DNA of 64,000 bases from Streptomyces piniterrae. Lineage in GTDB: Bacteria; Actinomycetota; Actinomycetes; Streptomycetales; Streptomycetaceae. The notes beneath the pieces were generated by a model. It did not search any database, had not been told where the DNA came from, and worked only from the letters and a program-made list of their open reading frames with translations. Each line of letters starts with the position of its first letter. Within the stretch, counting starts at the first letter, position 1. This document shows, in pieces, positions 16,042 to 24,754 of the stretch. The stretch covers positions 902,295 to 966,294 of the forward strand of contig NZ_SUMB01000002.1 in the NCBI RefSeq assembly GCF_005048155.1. Reading direction: 5' to 3'. The position numbers and the translations under genes were made by a program.

Positions 16042-17466
16042 TTGCGCATAAGAACCATCGCAGCGATCGCCACGGTGACGGGCCTGGCCGCCACGGGCCT
16101 GACACTGCCGCTTGCGGGGCCCGCCGAGGCCGCCCCGACCACGCGTGCCGACTTCAATGGCGACGGCTATGACGACGTTGCGGTCGGTATGCCGAAGGCG
16201 ACCGTGGACGGCAAGGCCAAGGCGGGGTATGTGAACGTGCTGTGGGGCAGCGCGAACGGTCCGGCCAAGTCCACCGTCGTCAGCCAGTCCACCACCGGGG
16301 TGCCGGGCACCTCCGAGGCCGGCGACCTGTTCGGTACGGCCGTGGCCATCTCCGACCTCAACGGTGACGGCTACAGCGACCTGGCCGTCTCCGCCTCGGG
16401 CGAGTCCCTCACCAGCTCCACCACCGAGCACCATGGCACCGTCACGGTGGTGTGGGGTTCCGCGTCCGGCTTCACCAAGGGCGGCCTCACCGCCGCCAAG
16501 GGCGACTCGGAGTTCTCCAAGCTCGGCGGGAAGATCGCGGCCGGCGACTTCGACCACGACGGTGACCAGGACCTGGCTCTGAGCGCCTCCGGTGAGGAGG
16601 GTGGCAGTACGCGGATGCGTCCGGGCCCGTTCACCTCGGGCTCGTCGACCAGCACCCAGCTCGTCGACGGGTACGCCTTCGGTGGCGCCCGTGCCCTGGC
16701 CGCCGGTGACTTCGACGGCAACGGCACGGACGACTTGGCGGTCACCTTCAAGGGCGTGGAAAGCTCCGGTACCCGTGTCTACAGCCGGACCTCGGGCGCC
16801 TGGTCGACCACGTGGAGCACCAGCGACTACGGCAGCGCGATCGCCACCGGCGACTTCGACGGCGACCACACGGCGGACCTGGCCATCGGCCTGGTCCAGC
16901 CCAACCCGGAGGCCGACGGCACCTTTTGCGAGGACCGCCTCGGCGGTGCGATCGCGGTCGTCTACGGCAAGGAGGGCACCACGCTGGGCGGCAATGTCGC
17001 CTGCACCACGCAGTCCTCGCCGTACGTCGGCGGCACCGCCGAGGCCGAGGACGACTTCGGCGCGTCCCTGTCGGTGGCCAACCTCGACCGGGACAACATC
17101 GATGAACTCATCGTCGGTGTCGGCCACGAGGCCGTCGGCTCGAAGACGAACGCGGGCTCCTATCTGTGGCTCGCCGCGAGCCACACCGGTGTGATGACCG
17201 GCCCCTCCTTCAGCCAGGACTCGGCCGGCGTGCCCGGCACCGCCGAGACGGGCGACCTCTTCGGCGCGGCCGTCTCGACCGGGGACTACAACGGTGATAC
17301 CTACCCGGACATCGCGATCGGCGCCCCCGGCGAGAACAGCAAGTCGGGCGGCGTCTGGTTCGACCCGTCCAGTGAGGAGGGCACCCCGCCCCCGATCACC
17401 GCGGTGACCCCTGCCGGTCTGGGGCTCAATGGCGCGGTTGAGTACGGCGGCGTACTGGGCCGCTAG
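16042..17466 (+). CDS. Secreted FG-GAP/integrin-alpha-type repeat protein
   Basis: I chose the TTG at 16042, after GGGAGA, because it starts a clean signal peptide (LRIRTIAAIATVTGLAATGL, cleaved near AEAAPT). The 474-residue protein contains about six repeats with the Ca-binding pattern DFNGDGYDD, DLNGDGYSD, DFDHDGDQD, DFDGNGTDD, DFDGDHTAD and DYNGDTYPD, forming a beta-propeller like integrin alpha chains. It is exported and probably binds calcium and a ligand or matrix. The last 35 residues are Pro-rich. The frame is open far upstream, but the region there has no coding character. A shared terminator follows at 17613. Confidence 0.9.
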   Translation: MRIRTIAAIATVTGLAATGLTLPLAGPAEAAPTTRADFNGDGYDDVAVGMPKATVDGKAKAGYVNVLWGSANGPAKSTVVSQSTTGVPGTSEAGDLFGTAVAISDLNGDGYSDLAVSASGESLTSSTTEHHGTVTVVWGSASGFTKGGLTAAKGDSEFSKLGGKIAAGDFDHDGDQDLALSASGEEGGSTRMRPGPFTSGSSTSTQLVDGYAFGGARALAAGDFDGNGTDDLAVTFKGVESSGTRVYSRTSGAWSTTWSTSDYGSAIATGDFDGDHTADLAIGLVQPNPEADGTFCEDRLGGAIAVVYGKEGTTLGGNVACTTQSSPYVGGTAEAEDDFGASLSVANLDRDNIDELIVGVGHEAVGSKTNAGSYLWLAASHTGVMTGPSFSQDSAGVPGTAETGDLFGAAVSTGDYNGDTYPDIAIGAPGENSKSGGVWFDPSSEEGTPPPITAVTPAGLGLNGAVEYGGVLGR

Positions 17467-17612
17467 GCGACCGGACCGGGGCCGCTGGCCTTTTGCTGGC
17501 GTGCCCCCGCAAGCCGTCCCAAGCCGCTGCGTGCCAGCTGCCAGCTGCGAGCTGCGTGCTGTGAGTTGCCGGGTGGTGGTTTTGCCTGGGTGGGTTCGCC
17601 GGCCTGTGTTGA

Positions 17613-17643
17613 CTGCCCCCGCCGGTCAGACCGGCGGGGGCAG
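17613..17643. terminator. Bidirectional terminator between convergent genes
   Basis: A perfect 14-bp stem (CTGCCCCCGCCGGT / ACCGGCGGGGGCAG) with a 3-base loop sits between the FG-GAP gene and the VWA gene, which converge on it. It lies 147 bases after one stop and 11 bases after the other. It is the strongest simple hairpin in this part of the window. Confidence 0.88.
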
Positions 17644-17653
17644 TTCAGGTGTG

Positions 17654-18695
17654 TCAGAGCATCAGCAGTAGCCGCGTGTGCGGTACCAGCTTCCGGTTCA
17701 CGCTGGTGCTCTGTACAAAGATGGTGAAGTCGTCGTTGTGGTCGGGCTTGACGCGGACTTCCTGGTCCGGCAGGCCGAGCAGGGCTCGGGCCTCCGGTCC
17801 GGTGTAGACCCGGTCTGTTTTCTTCTCCAGCACCGCAATTTGCTTCTGCGCCTGGACTTTCTCCGACTTGCTGAGCTGGTAGAAGGCGCAGCCGGTGCGG
17901 TAGGTGTGTCCGCATTCGACGACCCAGTTTCGGATTGTCGCTTCGCGAGCCACGGGGATCAGTTGGTACTTGGAGGGGTTTACCGGGGTGAGCCCGGCGG
18001 CCTTTATGGTGTCCTTGTTGACGGCCTCGGCGCCCGTGGAAAATACACGCTCGTGATCCGCGGACGCCGCGGGCGCGGCCCACCATGAAATTCTCGGTTG
18101 CCTGCTGGATGACCTGCCCGGCCTCCTCCAGACCCCGTGTGCTTGTGGCGTCCCAGATGGCGATGTTGTCCTTCGGGAAACCGCACTGCATGGCCTCGCG
18201 CTTGCCCATCTGGTCCGGTACGAGGACGGCCAGTGTCCAGTTGTCTTCCTGCGTCTCGATCATTGTGGCCACGGCCTGCACCAGTTCACGGGGATTGCCG
18301 GCAGGGGAGTCCACGCAGCGGTGACTTGCGTTTTCCTGCCCGTCGGTCAGTACGAACGTCAGGAAGCTGTGGTCGCCGTAAAGTTGAGCGGTCTGCGCCA
18401 GCTCCCGCTGCGAATTCAGTGTGGCCGCCAGCAGAGCTGTCATTCCTCCAACCTGGTACAGCTGCTTCAGGGATGGCATCCGCAGCACGTCCTTGTCGTA
18501 GATGACGCACTTCACCTTGTCCGCGAAGACGTACACCGTGACGCGGGTTTCCTGGTCGAGTTCCTTCGATCGGCGCGCCAGGTAGGCAATCTGCTGGTCG
18601 GCGACTTCGACGACCTTGCGGCTCAGGTGTGACATGGACGAACTGGCATCCAGTACAAGAGCGACGTGATTGATGTAGTTCTGGCTTCCGGACAT
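17654..18695 (-). pseudogene. VWA-domain protein gene with a frameshift
   Basis: The first 215 residues form a von Willebrand A domain with an intact MIDAS (LVLDASSSMSH) and a later LTDGQENAS. Near 18038-18046 the frame shifts. Continuing in the other frame gives FSTGAEAVNKDTIKAAGL, then VVECGHTYRTGCAFYQLSKSEKVQAQKQI and a stop at 17654. Removing one base in GTGTATTTTCC restores a single product of about 346 residues. The zinc-like C-terminal part (CGHTYRTGC) is well kept, so the break is recent, a sequencing error, or less likely programmed. Unshifted translation would yield 410 residues with a nonsensical Arg/Pro-rich tail. Function unknown; VWA proteins commonly mediate metal-dependent protein binding. 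Confidence 0.75.
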
Positions 18696-18735
18696 AACTG
18701 CTCCCCCTCTTCCGACTTGGTGTACTCAGCCTCTC

Positions 18736-19500
18736 ACCCACCACTGACAATCGATCTTGGATCCAGGCGGAGGCAGATACGGAGGCCTGAACTCCACGAG
18801 TGGACGTCCCCCGGCCTGTGCCTTCACCCGTGCCGTATCAGCGGGCTGTCCAGGCGAGAGCCGACCGCCTGAACCGGGTGCTCCGCACGGGGGCGGGAAG
18901 CGGCCCGCAGGCCGCACGGTGGGCGGGGGCCAGTCCGCAGGCCGCACCACGGTTCACCAAGACGCGGCAAGCGGCCGCAGGGTGCCACATCTGCCACCGG
19001 GGCCGGCACGCCACGTCTGCCGTTGGTCCAGCACCCTGGCGTCGCGCGAATCGGCCGGCGCTTCCACCCGCCAGGACACCTGCCGGGGTCGTGCTGAAAC
19101 CCTCTGAGCTCAAGGCCCTGGGCAGCTCGGCGGGCAGCTGCTGTGCCCGCTCCGGCAGCACTTCTCTCCACGTGTCCTGCACCCCGCGACTCGCGTCCCG
19201 CGGCACCGCGACCATCCCGGCCGCCGGCGCCCCTCTCCACTGTCGCGGCCACCGACACCCCGCACCGGCACTCCCAAAGGTCGCCCCGGCAGCAACCCCG
19301 AATCCGCGACTTCTTTGGGAGCGGGTGGCCGGCCATCAACCGGGCAAGCCGGGGTTCGGCGGGGCGTAGTGCCATACCAGGGGCGCATCGGCATACCTCG
19401 GGCCTGGAGAGGGGGCAGGGTGGGCCGGACATCGCTGCGTGAGTAGGGTGGTCCGCCACCCAGGGGGCTGGGGCGGCGACCGGAGGAAACGGACAACCGC
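18736..19500. other. Non-coding stretch, no gene recognised
   Basis: About 760 bases lie between the VWA gene and the zinc-ribbon gene. Long frames exist on both strands but are all Pro/Arg/Gly-rich with no domain, start signal or codon bias. The composition is unusually GC-rich even for this window. I see no RNA gene, transposase remnant or convincing repeat. Confidence 0.4.
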
Positions 19501-20409
19501 ATGGACTACTGCGTTGGATGCGGGAGCTATCTCGGCGGAGCAAAGGCGTGTCCGGAGTGTGCCGGCGCGCACGCTGGCGCAGCCACTGGGAGCCCCCCAC
19601 CACGGCCGCACCCCCTCTACCAGAGCCGCCTCCCGCTGATGCCCGAGCCACCGGGCTACGAGCACACGGGAACGCACGGGTACGACGGGGGTTTTGAGGC
19701 TCCGCACGCCTACGAGCAGACGCAGGCGTACGAGCCGATGGAGTCCTACGAGGCAGGCCCGCTTCCCGAACAGGACGGCGAGCCCGGACCCGGCCCGGCC
19801 GACCCGGACCTCGACTCCGGCGCAGCCACCGGCTATGCCGCTGCGGGTGCGGGTGCGGGTGCGGGTGCGGGTGCGGGTGCCGGTCCCGGTGAGAGTGACG
19901 GTGATGGTGACGGCACCGACGGGTACGCCTCCCGTCGGACGTCGGCGACCCGCCGCCGTGGCAAGGGCCCGCGCCGGGCACGACGACGCAAAAACGGGAG
20001 GGCCAGGCTGGCCCTCGGCGTCGCGGGCGGGATCGTACTGGTCGGTGTCGTCGCGACAGGCCTGTCTGGGGAACTGCTGCCCACCGGGCTCACGCCCAGC
20101 AAGGAGACGGAGTCACAGGCGTCGGCCACCCCCGTCGACGCGTCCGCCACCGCGCACCCCTCACCCGGCGAGACCGCGGAAGGGTCGGCTCGTCCGTCGC
20201 ATTCCGCGAAGCCGTCCGCATCAACATCGCACGCCGTGTCCCACTCGGCGGTTCCCGTATCCGCGACCACGGCGCCGCCCGCCGCCACCCGGGCCACGAC
20301 CAAGGAACCGCCCCAGCCGGCGCCGTCGCCCACGAACGCGGGGACGAAGCCGACGCCCACACCCCGCCCCACGCGGCCGCCGTCCTGCTTCCTCTTCTGG
20401 TGCTCCTAG
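19501..20409 (+). CDS. Zinc-ribbon, single-pass membrane protein with Ser/Thr/Pro-rich outer tail
   Basis: The 302-residue protein opens with a short zinc ribbon (CVGCGSYLGGAKACPEC). A Tyr/Glu/Gly-rich cytoplasmic part follows, then an Ala-Gly repeat coded by a GCGGGT tandem repeat (about 19843-19884) and a basic patch (RRRGKGPRRARRRKNG). One membrane helix (LALGVAGGIVLVGVVATGL, about 180-198) leads to a Ser/Thr/Pro-rich external tail ending in CFLFWCS. The arrangement is N-in/C-out, as in Streptomyces zinc-ribbon membrane proteins of unknown role. The two C-terminal Cys residues may pair or be modified. An upstream GGAGGAAAC is about 12 bases from the ATG. Confidence 0.8.
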   Translation: MDYCVGCGSYLGGAKACPECAGAHAGAATGSPPPRPHPLYQSRLPLMPEPPGYEHTGTHGYDGGFEAPHAYEQTQAYEPMESYEAGPLPEQDGEPGPGPADPDLDSGAATGYAAAGAGAGAGAGAGAGPGESDGDGDGTDGYASRRTSATRRRGKGPRRARRRKNGRARLALGVAGGIVLVGVVATGLSGELLPTGLTPSKETESQASATPVDASATAHPSPGETAEGSARPSHSAKPSASTSHAVSHSAVPVSATTAPPAATRATTKEPPQPAPSPTNAGTKPTPTPRPTRPPSCFLFWCS

Positions 20410-20617
20410 ACGACCGCCCGAGTCGCCGGTGACGTCGCTCACCTGTGCGGGTCCTGCGGCGCGGGGCGGGTACGAGGATCATGGGTGAGGCGCTGAAGCA
20501 GCCGTCCTTGGCGGCGTCGGGTCCGTCGGTTCCGCCGTCCGCCGCCGCGCGGGTGCTGCTTCGCGCCGCACACCACACCGCTCCACTCCATCACGGCATG
20601 AAGGATGCAGTTCGACG

Positions 20618-21751
20618 ATGACGAACCCCGCCGACGTACCCGCCGTCCGCCCGAGCCGTCGTTCGATACGGACCGCCACGGTGATGGCGACGGCTGCGGC
20701 GCTCGCCGTGGCGCTGCTCGCCGGATGCTCGACCGACGTCCAGCACAAGCCCGGTCACCCACGACCGACGCCCTCCCCGCACGCGAGCCACAAGGACCGG
20801 GCCAAGCCCGAAGCTCCCAAGCCAACACCCACCCAGCACCCGAGCCCTTCGCCCACCCCTGAGCCGGCGGGCTTCTCGCCGTACGTGGACACCTTGCTCA
20901 AGCCCTCGTTGGACCTCCTCAAGGGCGCCCAGGAAACTGGGGTGAAGGAGTACACCCTGGCCTTCGTCTCCCCGGGGGGCGGCTGCGTGCCCAAGTGGGG
21001 CGGCCGGCAGCCGCTGGACGCCAACCCGGTGGCACGGCAAGCAGACCGGCTTAGGGCCCGGGGCGGCAACGTACGCGTGTCCTTCGGCGGACAGAGCGGC
21101 AACGAACTCGCCAGGGCCTGCGGCTCGGTGGACGCGCTGATGAAGGCATATCGCACGGTCATCGACACCTACGATCTCACGAAGGTCGACTTCGACCTGG
21201 AAGGCCCCGCTCTGACGGACACCCGAGCCAACGAGCTCCGCGCCCGGGCCGTCGCACGGCTCCAGCAGCAGCGCAGGAACCTGGACGTCTCCTTCACCCT
21301 CCCCGTGATGCCGTCGGGTCTGAACCGGCACTCCGTCGCTGCGCTGGCGGCCGCGAAGAAGTACGGGCTGCGAGTGTCCACCGTCAACATCATGGCCATG
21401 GACTACGGCACCTTCTACGACGGCGACATGGGCGCCTACGCCATCGCCGCCGCCACTGCCACCCACAAGCAGCTCAAGACGGTGCTGGGCATCCGGGACG
21501 ACGCCACGGCATGGCGGACCGTCGCCGTCACGCCCATGATCGGTGTCAACGACGTCAAGGGCGAAGTCTTCACCACCGCCGACGCGGCGCAGCTCAAGAG
21601 GTTCGCCGACTCCAAGGGACTCGGCCGGCTGTCGATGTGGTCGGTCACCAGGGACAAGCCCTGCGCCAAGGGTGGCGAGGCGAAGGCGTTGGCGACCTGT
21701 TCGAGCATCGGCAAGGGCGCGAACGCATTCGCCCGCATTTTTGCCGGCTGA
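20618..21751 (+). CDS. GH18-like chitinase-family lipoprotein
   Basis: The 377-residue protein has a basic N-terminus, a membrane segment and a lipobox (LAVALLAGCST, Cys near residue 34), then a Pro/Ser/Lys linker and a GH18-like barrel. The catalytic DxDxE signature appears as KVDFDLEGPAL near residue 192, and GGNVRVSFGGQSGNELA is the SxGG strand of this fold. Family enzymes cleave beta-1,4 GlcNAc polymers such as chitin. The Glu acid is retained, so it may be active on the cell surface. No carbohydrate-binding module is present. It stands alone. The ATG at 20618 was taken because it gives a normal signal sequence. Confidence 0.85.
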   Translation: MTNPADVPAVRPSRRSIRTATVMATAAALAVALLAGCSTDVQHKPGHPRPTPSPHASHKDRAKPEAPKPTPTQHPSPSPTPEPAGFSPYVDTLLKPSLDLLKGAQETGVKEYTLAFVSPGGGCVPKWGGRQPLDANPVARQADRLRARGGNVRVSFGGQSGNELARACGSVDALMKAYRTVIDTYDLTKVDFDLEGPALTDTRANELRARAVARLQQQRRNLDVSFTLPVMPSGLNRHSVAALAAAKKYGLRVSTVNIMAMDYGTFYDGDMGAYAIAAATATHKQLKTVLGIRDDATAWRTVAVTPMIGVNDVKGEVFTTADAAQLKRFADSKGLGRLSMWSVTRDKPCAKGGEAKALATCSSIGKGANAFARIFAG

Positions 21752-22072
21752 CCCACAATCCAGACGGCGCTGTTCAGCCCCGTCGGCGGCTCCGGTCGGT
21801 CCTGTCCGCGCGCCGCAGACGTCCACGCCTGACCCGGACTGGGTCCGACGCACGCCGCGATGGGCCCAGGTCTGCCGGGCGCAGGTACCGCGCTGGCGCA
21901 ACGGCCGTTGACGGCAACGCCGGCCATGAATGCTCCCGCCCTGATCGGGCGGGCAGACCGTGCTGGTGTGTCGGAGAGACTGGCCGCACTCCGTCTCGCT
22001 GCCATCCTCGCCATCCTCATCACCGCGCTGAGGAAGAGGCAGGCCCGGTAGGGCTCTGGATGCGCTTGGCCG

Positions 22073-22114
22073 ACTTCGGTGGCACAGGACAACGGTGTCT
22101 TGTGCCACCGAAGT
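22073..22114. repeat. 42-base hairpin with perfect 14-bp arms
   Basis: ACTTCGGTGGCACA and its exact complement (22101-22114) enclose an inner GACA-ACGG-TGTC stem. It lies 320 bases after the GH18 gene in a stretch without genes (21752-22348). The core GGCACAGGACA recurs at 22688-22698, followed by similar bases. It could be a distant terminator or a small repeated palindromic element; I cannot tell which. Confidence 0.6.
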
Positions 22115-22348
22115 TTGAGCACGTGCCATCGAACGTTGAGCAACGGAAGTTCGTGACACCTAATGAGGCACTTATCGCCTCCCCAACTATTGACACATAA
22201 AGTATGCAAACGGCTACCATCAGTCGCGTAAGGGATGCGCAGCCGCGCAGCCCGACCCCCTACACCTCTCATGCCCCACCCGCTACGGGTCCACAAGCGC
22301 CCCGGAGCAGATCTGCTACCGGGGCTCGCCGAGGAGAAGGGGGCCGGG

Positions 22349-22540
22349 ATGCATGACGGCTGGACCGGGGTCGCGATCGGGGTGATTGGAAGTGTGACGT
22401 TCGTAGTCACCTACGCCCTGCACGTGATGTCCGGACTGGCGGAGAGGACGGCCAGGACCGTCCGCGCGCTGAAGACCGCCAAGGCGGAAATCAAGCGCCC
22501 CGCCAAGGATGACAACGACACGGGTAACAACGCCCAGTAG
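22349..22540 (+). CDS. Small single-pass membrane protein
   Basis: The 63-residue protein is preceded by GGAGAAGGGGGCC and starts MHDGWTGVAIGVIGSVTFVV. One hydrophobic helix (about residues 7-26) is followed by an amphipathic basic helix (LAERTARTVRALKTAKAEI) and a polar tail. It probably sits in the membrane with the charged tail in the cytoplasm. No homologue comes to mind. The region around it is otherwise empty. Its clear ribosome site and codon bias support expression. Confidence 0.6.
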   Translation: MHDGWTGVAIGVIGSVTFVVTYALHVMSGLAERTARTVRALKTAKAEIKRPAKDDNDTGNNAQ

Positions 22541-22712
22541 TCGGGACGGCCCCCGCAAGCATCCCGCGGGGGCCGTCAACTCGTTCTGGGCCGCCAGTAG
22601 TTCTCGTAGAGCGTCCTGCGCCCTGGGGTTGCCGCGCCAAGCGGCGCCCCCAAGCCACGACCTGCCGTGAATGGCTCAGCCTTCTATGGCACAGGACAAA
22701 CGGCTGTGACTG

Positions 22713-22749
22713 AGTGCTTCAGCTGGCGGACATCGCCAACTGAAGCACT
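22713..22749. repeat. 37-base hairpin before the hydrolase cassette
   Basis: AGTGCTTCAG-C-TGGCG pairs with CGCCA-A-CTGAAGCACT around a GACAT loop, with one mismatch. It is located 28 bases outside the left end of the inverted-repeat cassette starting at 22778. Function unknown; it could be a transcription terminator for the small membrane gene. Confidence 0.55.
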
Positions 22750-22787
22750 TATCCAACACATCAAATTTGTCAAGTAGGGGTGTCTTG

Positions 22788-22833
22788 AACGGTTGTGTCA
22801 CGCGCCCCAATTGGGGCGCGTGACACAACCGTT
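22788..22833. repeat. Perfect 46-base palindrome (left cassette end)
   Basis: The sequence reads identically on both strands across 46 bases, centred on CCCCAATTGGGG (half-site AACGGTTGTGTCACG at the edge). It forms part of the left inverted repeat of the hydrolase cassette. A perfect palindrome this long could extrude a cruciform or act as a two-way terminator for transcripts entering or leaving the cassette. Confidence 0.9.
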
Positions 22834-23083
22834 TCCCCCAAACGCCCGCACTCGCCGTGCGCGCCGGGCGCGTCCCCCTGCACAACCCTCGCCTGCTCTG
22901 GTCAACCGAGCACTGCGGGCGCAGTGTGTTGATCACCGGTGAGCCCGCACGCGCGGGAGCGCTCCTCCCGATGGCTGCTGGAGCCCTCGGGATGGTAGGG
23001 GGCAGGCCTGTGGCCTGCATGTTTCTGTCTTCGGCTCAGCTCAGCAGCCCCTGGCTGCCGTACTACGGAATGTTGAGGCACAT

Positions 23084-24166
23084 GTGACCCGATTTCGAAA
23101 TAGCGTGCGAGTGCGGTGTGTTCTCGGGCTGGCCGCGCTGCTGGCGGTGTGTGTGCCCAGCGGGGCAGCGCAGGCAGCGCCGGCCTCGTGCCAGGGCGCC
23201 GACATCCCCGTCACCGGTGTCGTGTCGGCGACGATGCACGGCACCCTGTGCGTGCCCGCGGGTGGTACGGCCGACACGGTGATGGTGCTGGTGCCCGGAG
23301 GGACGTACAACCACACCTACTGGGACTTCCCGTACCAACCCGAGACGTACAACTTCCGCCAGGCCATGAACGGTGCCGGCTATGCCACCTTCGTCGTGGA
23401 CCGGCTTGGAACCGGCGCGAGCTCACGCCCGCCCAGCATCCTGGTCACCGCGTCCGTCCAGGCCGGGGCCGTGCACCAGGTGATCCAGGCACTGCGCGGC
23501 GGCCGGATCGGCGGCACGGACTTCCGCAAGGTCATCCTCGGCGGCCATTCGCTCGGCTCGCTGATCAGCGTCATCGAAACGGGCACCTACAACGACGCGG
23601 ACGCCGTGGTGCTCACAGGCATCACCCACCGGATCGTCGCCCAGAATCTCGTGGACATCTTCACCTCGTCCCTCTACCCCGCGGCCCTGGACCCGGCATT
23701 CGCCGGAAAAACCTACGACCCGGGGTACCTGACCACGAGGCCCGGCACCCGGGGCACCGACTTCTACGCCCCCGCGACCACCGACCCCGCGGTGCTCGCC
23801 ACGGATGAGGACACCAAGGACGTGTTCAGCGCGGCCGAGGCGGCCGACGGTCTCGGTGTGGCCGCACTCCTGCCGTACTCCCGTCAGATCCAGCACCCGG
23901 TCCTGCTCGCCGTCGGCGACCAGGACCGATTCTTCTGCGACTCCCTGGCCGGCAACTGCGCCAGCGCGGCGACGCTCAAGGCCCAGGAGGACCCGTACTT
24001 CGGATCTGCGGCCTGCCTGCACACATACGTTCAGCCCGGGGCGGGCCACGACCTGAATCTGGCCACCAACACCGTCCCGTACCAGCGGGCGGTACGGGAC
24101 TGGGCCGACACATTCGTCGGAACGGGGCCCGAACCGGTCACGCCGCCCGCCAAGGCCTGTGTCTAG
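23084..24166 (+). CDS. Secreted alpha/beta hydrolase
   Basis: The 360-residue protein has a signal peptide (VLGLAALLAVCVPSGAAQAAP) and an alpha/beta-hydrolase domain. The nucleophile elbow is GGHSLGS, the acid is likely the Asp in VGDQDRFF, and the base the His in GAGHDLNLA. A PGGTYNHTYWDFPYQ block follows the first strand as the oxyanion region. Several Cys residues (DSLAGNCASA, SAACLHTY) suggest disulphides in the exported form. The GTG at 23084 is the best start for the signal peptide. The gene is the sole cargo of the cassette bounded by inverted repeats, and its stop is 8 bases from the right palindrome. Substrate unknown. Confidence 0.85.
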   Translation: MTRFRNSVRVRCVLGLAALLAVCVPSGAAQAAPASCQGADIPVTGVVSATMHGTLCVPAGGTADTVMVLVPGGTYNHTYWDFPYQPETYNFRQAMNGAGYATFVVDRLGTGASSRPPSILVTASVQAGAVHQVIQALRGGRIGGTDFRKVILGGHSLGSLISVIETGTYNDADAVVLTGITHRIVAQNLVDIFTSSLYPAALDPAFAGKTYDPGYLTTRPGTRGTDFYAPATTDPAVLATDEDTKDVFSAAEAADGLGVAALLPYSRQIQHPVLLAVGDQDRFFCDSLAGNCASAATLKAQEDPYFGSAACLHTYVQPGAGHDLNLATNTVPYQRAVRDWADTFVGTGPEPVTPPAKACV

Positions 24167-24174
24167 GGGGCTTT

Positions 24175-24220
24175 AATGGTTGTGTCACGAAACCCAATTG
24201 GGGCGCGTGACGCAACCATT
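24175..24220. repeat. 46-base imperfect palindrome (right cassette end)
   Basis: It aligns base for base with the 22788 palindrome but differs at several positions (AATGGTTG edges and AAACCC instead of GCGCCCC on the left arm). The substitutions break the perfect symmetry on one side only, so the copy at 22788 is probably closer to the ancestral form. It begins 9 bases after the hydrolase stop. Confidence 0.85.
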
Positions 24221-24343
24221 GAAGACACCCCAAGTAGTTGAGCTTTTGCCCTGGTTGACCTCGACGATCGGCAGCAGGGATGCTGACGGCGGGATGTTCA
24301 GTTCCCGTGCCGTCGGGCCCGATGACGTCGGCACATCGGCGAG

Positions 24344-24754
24344 GTGTTCGAGCAGGTCGTCGAGGGCGCCTTGGCCGTCCTCGACGCCAGCGTGTTCTTC
24401 GTCTTAGGTACTGCCGCCGCGTTTGCCGTGCCGCAGGCGGTGGATGCCCTGCAACCGGCGGTGGGCGGCCCTCCGTACGCGTGGGCCGTCACCGCCTGTG
24501 CGGTCGCCTATGGGGGCACGGCGGCGGCCTATGCGGTCGCCTCGGTGCCCGTGGCGGGGCCGGTGGTCGTGCAGCCGGGTGCGTCGGCCACTCGGCGTTC
24601 CTGGCGTACGGCGGCCGTAGCGGCAATGGCGCTGTTCGTGACCGCGGTGGGCTGTGGAGTGCTGGCTCTGGCCTACCCGTCGTGGGCGCAGGTGTGGCAA
24701 GTGGCCAGCGCGGTTTCCGGTGTTGCCAGTGCCGCCGCTGCCGTTCGCGGATGA
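24344..24754 (+). CDS. Small hydrophobic membrane protein
   Basis: The 136-residue frame encodes four hydrophobic segments (around FFVLGTAAAFAV, AWAVTACAVAYGG, AMALFVTAVGCGVLAL and VASAVSGVASAAAAV), typical of small integral membrane proteins such as the DUF3995-like group. The GTG at 24344 has a poor ribosome site, so the true start may be later, or the gene may be a 5'-truncated remnant next to the cassette end. Its 3' end overlaps the start of a methyltransferase fragment in another frame, which supports local rearrangement. Function unknown. Confidence 0.5.
   Translation: MFEQVVEGALAVLDASVFFVLGTAAAFAVPQAVDALQPAVGGPPYAWAVTACAVAYGGTAAAYAVASVPVAGPVVVQPGASATRRSWRTAAVAAMALFVTAVGCGVLALAYPSWAQVWQVASAVSGVASAAAAVRG

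Larger units (their letters stand above)
22778..24230. mobile_element. Transposon-like cassette carrying a hydrolase gene, without transposase
   Basis: The ends are inverted repeats: GGGTGTCTT at the left (22778) and its complement AAGACACCC at the right (24222-24230). Similarity extends for about 38 bases with three mismatches and then more loosely through a palindrome. The 7-base sequence CAAGTAG occurs directly outside both ends (22771-22777 and 24231-24237), as a target-site duplication would. The only gene inside is the secreted hydrolase (23084-24166). No transposase is present, so any movement would need one supplied in trans. IS family not identified. Confidence 0.6.

Noticed and set aside
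16042..17184. Minus-strand frames opposite the FG-GAP protein
   Set aside because: They mirror the Asp-rich repeats as Val/Ala/Arg-rich text and have no start signals.
20591..22159. 522-residue minus-strand frame over the GH18 gene
   Set aside because: No motif and Arg/Gly-rich composition; the plus-strand gene has a lipobox and a catalytic motif.
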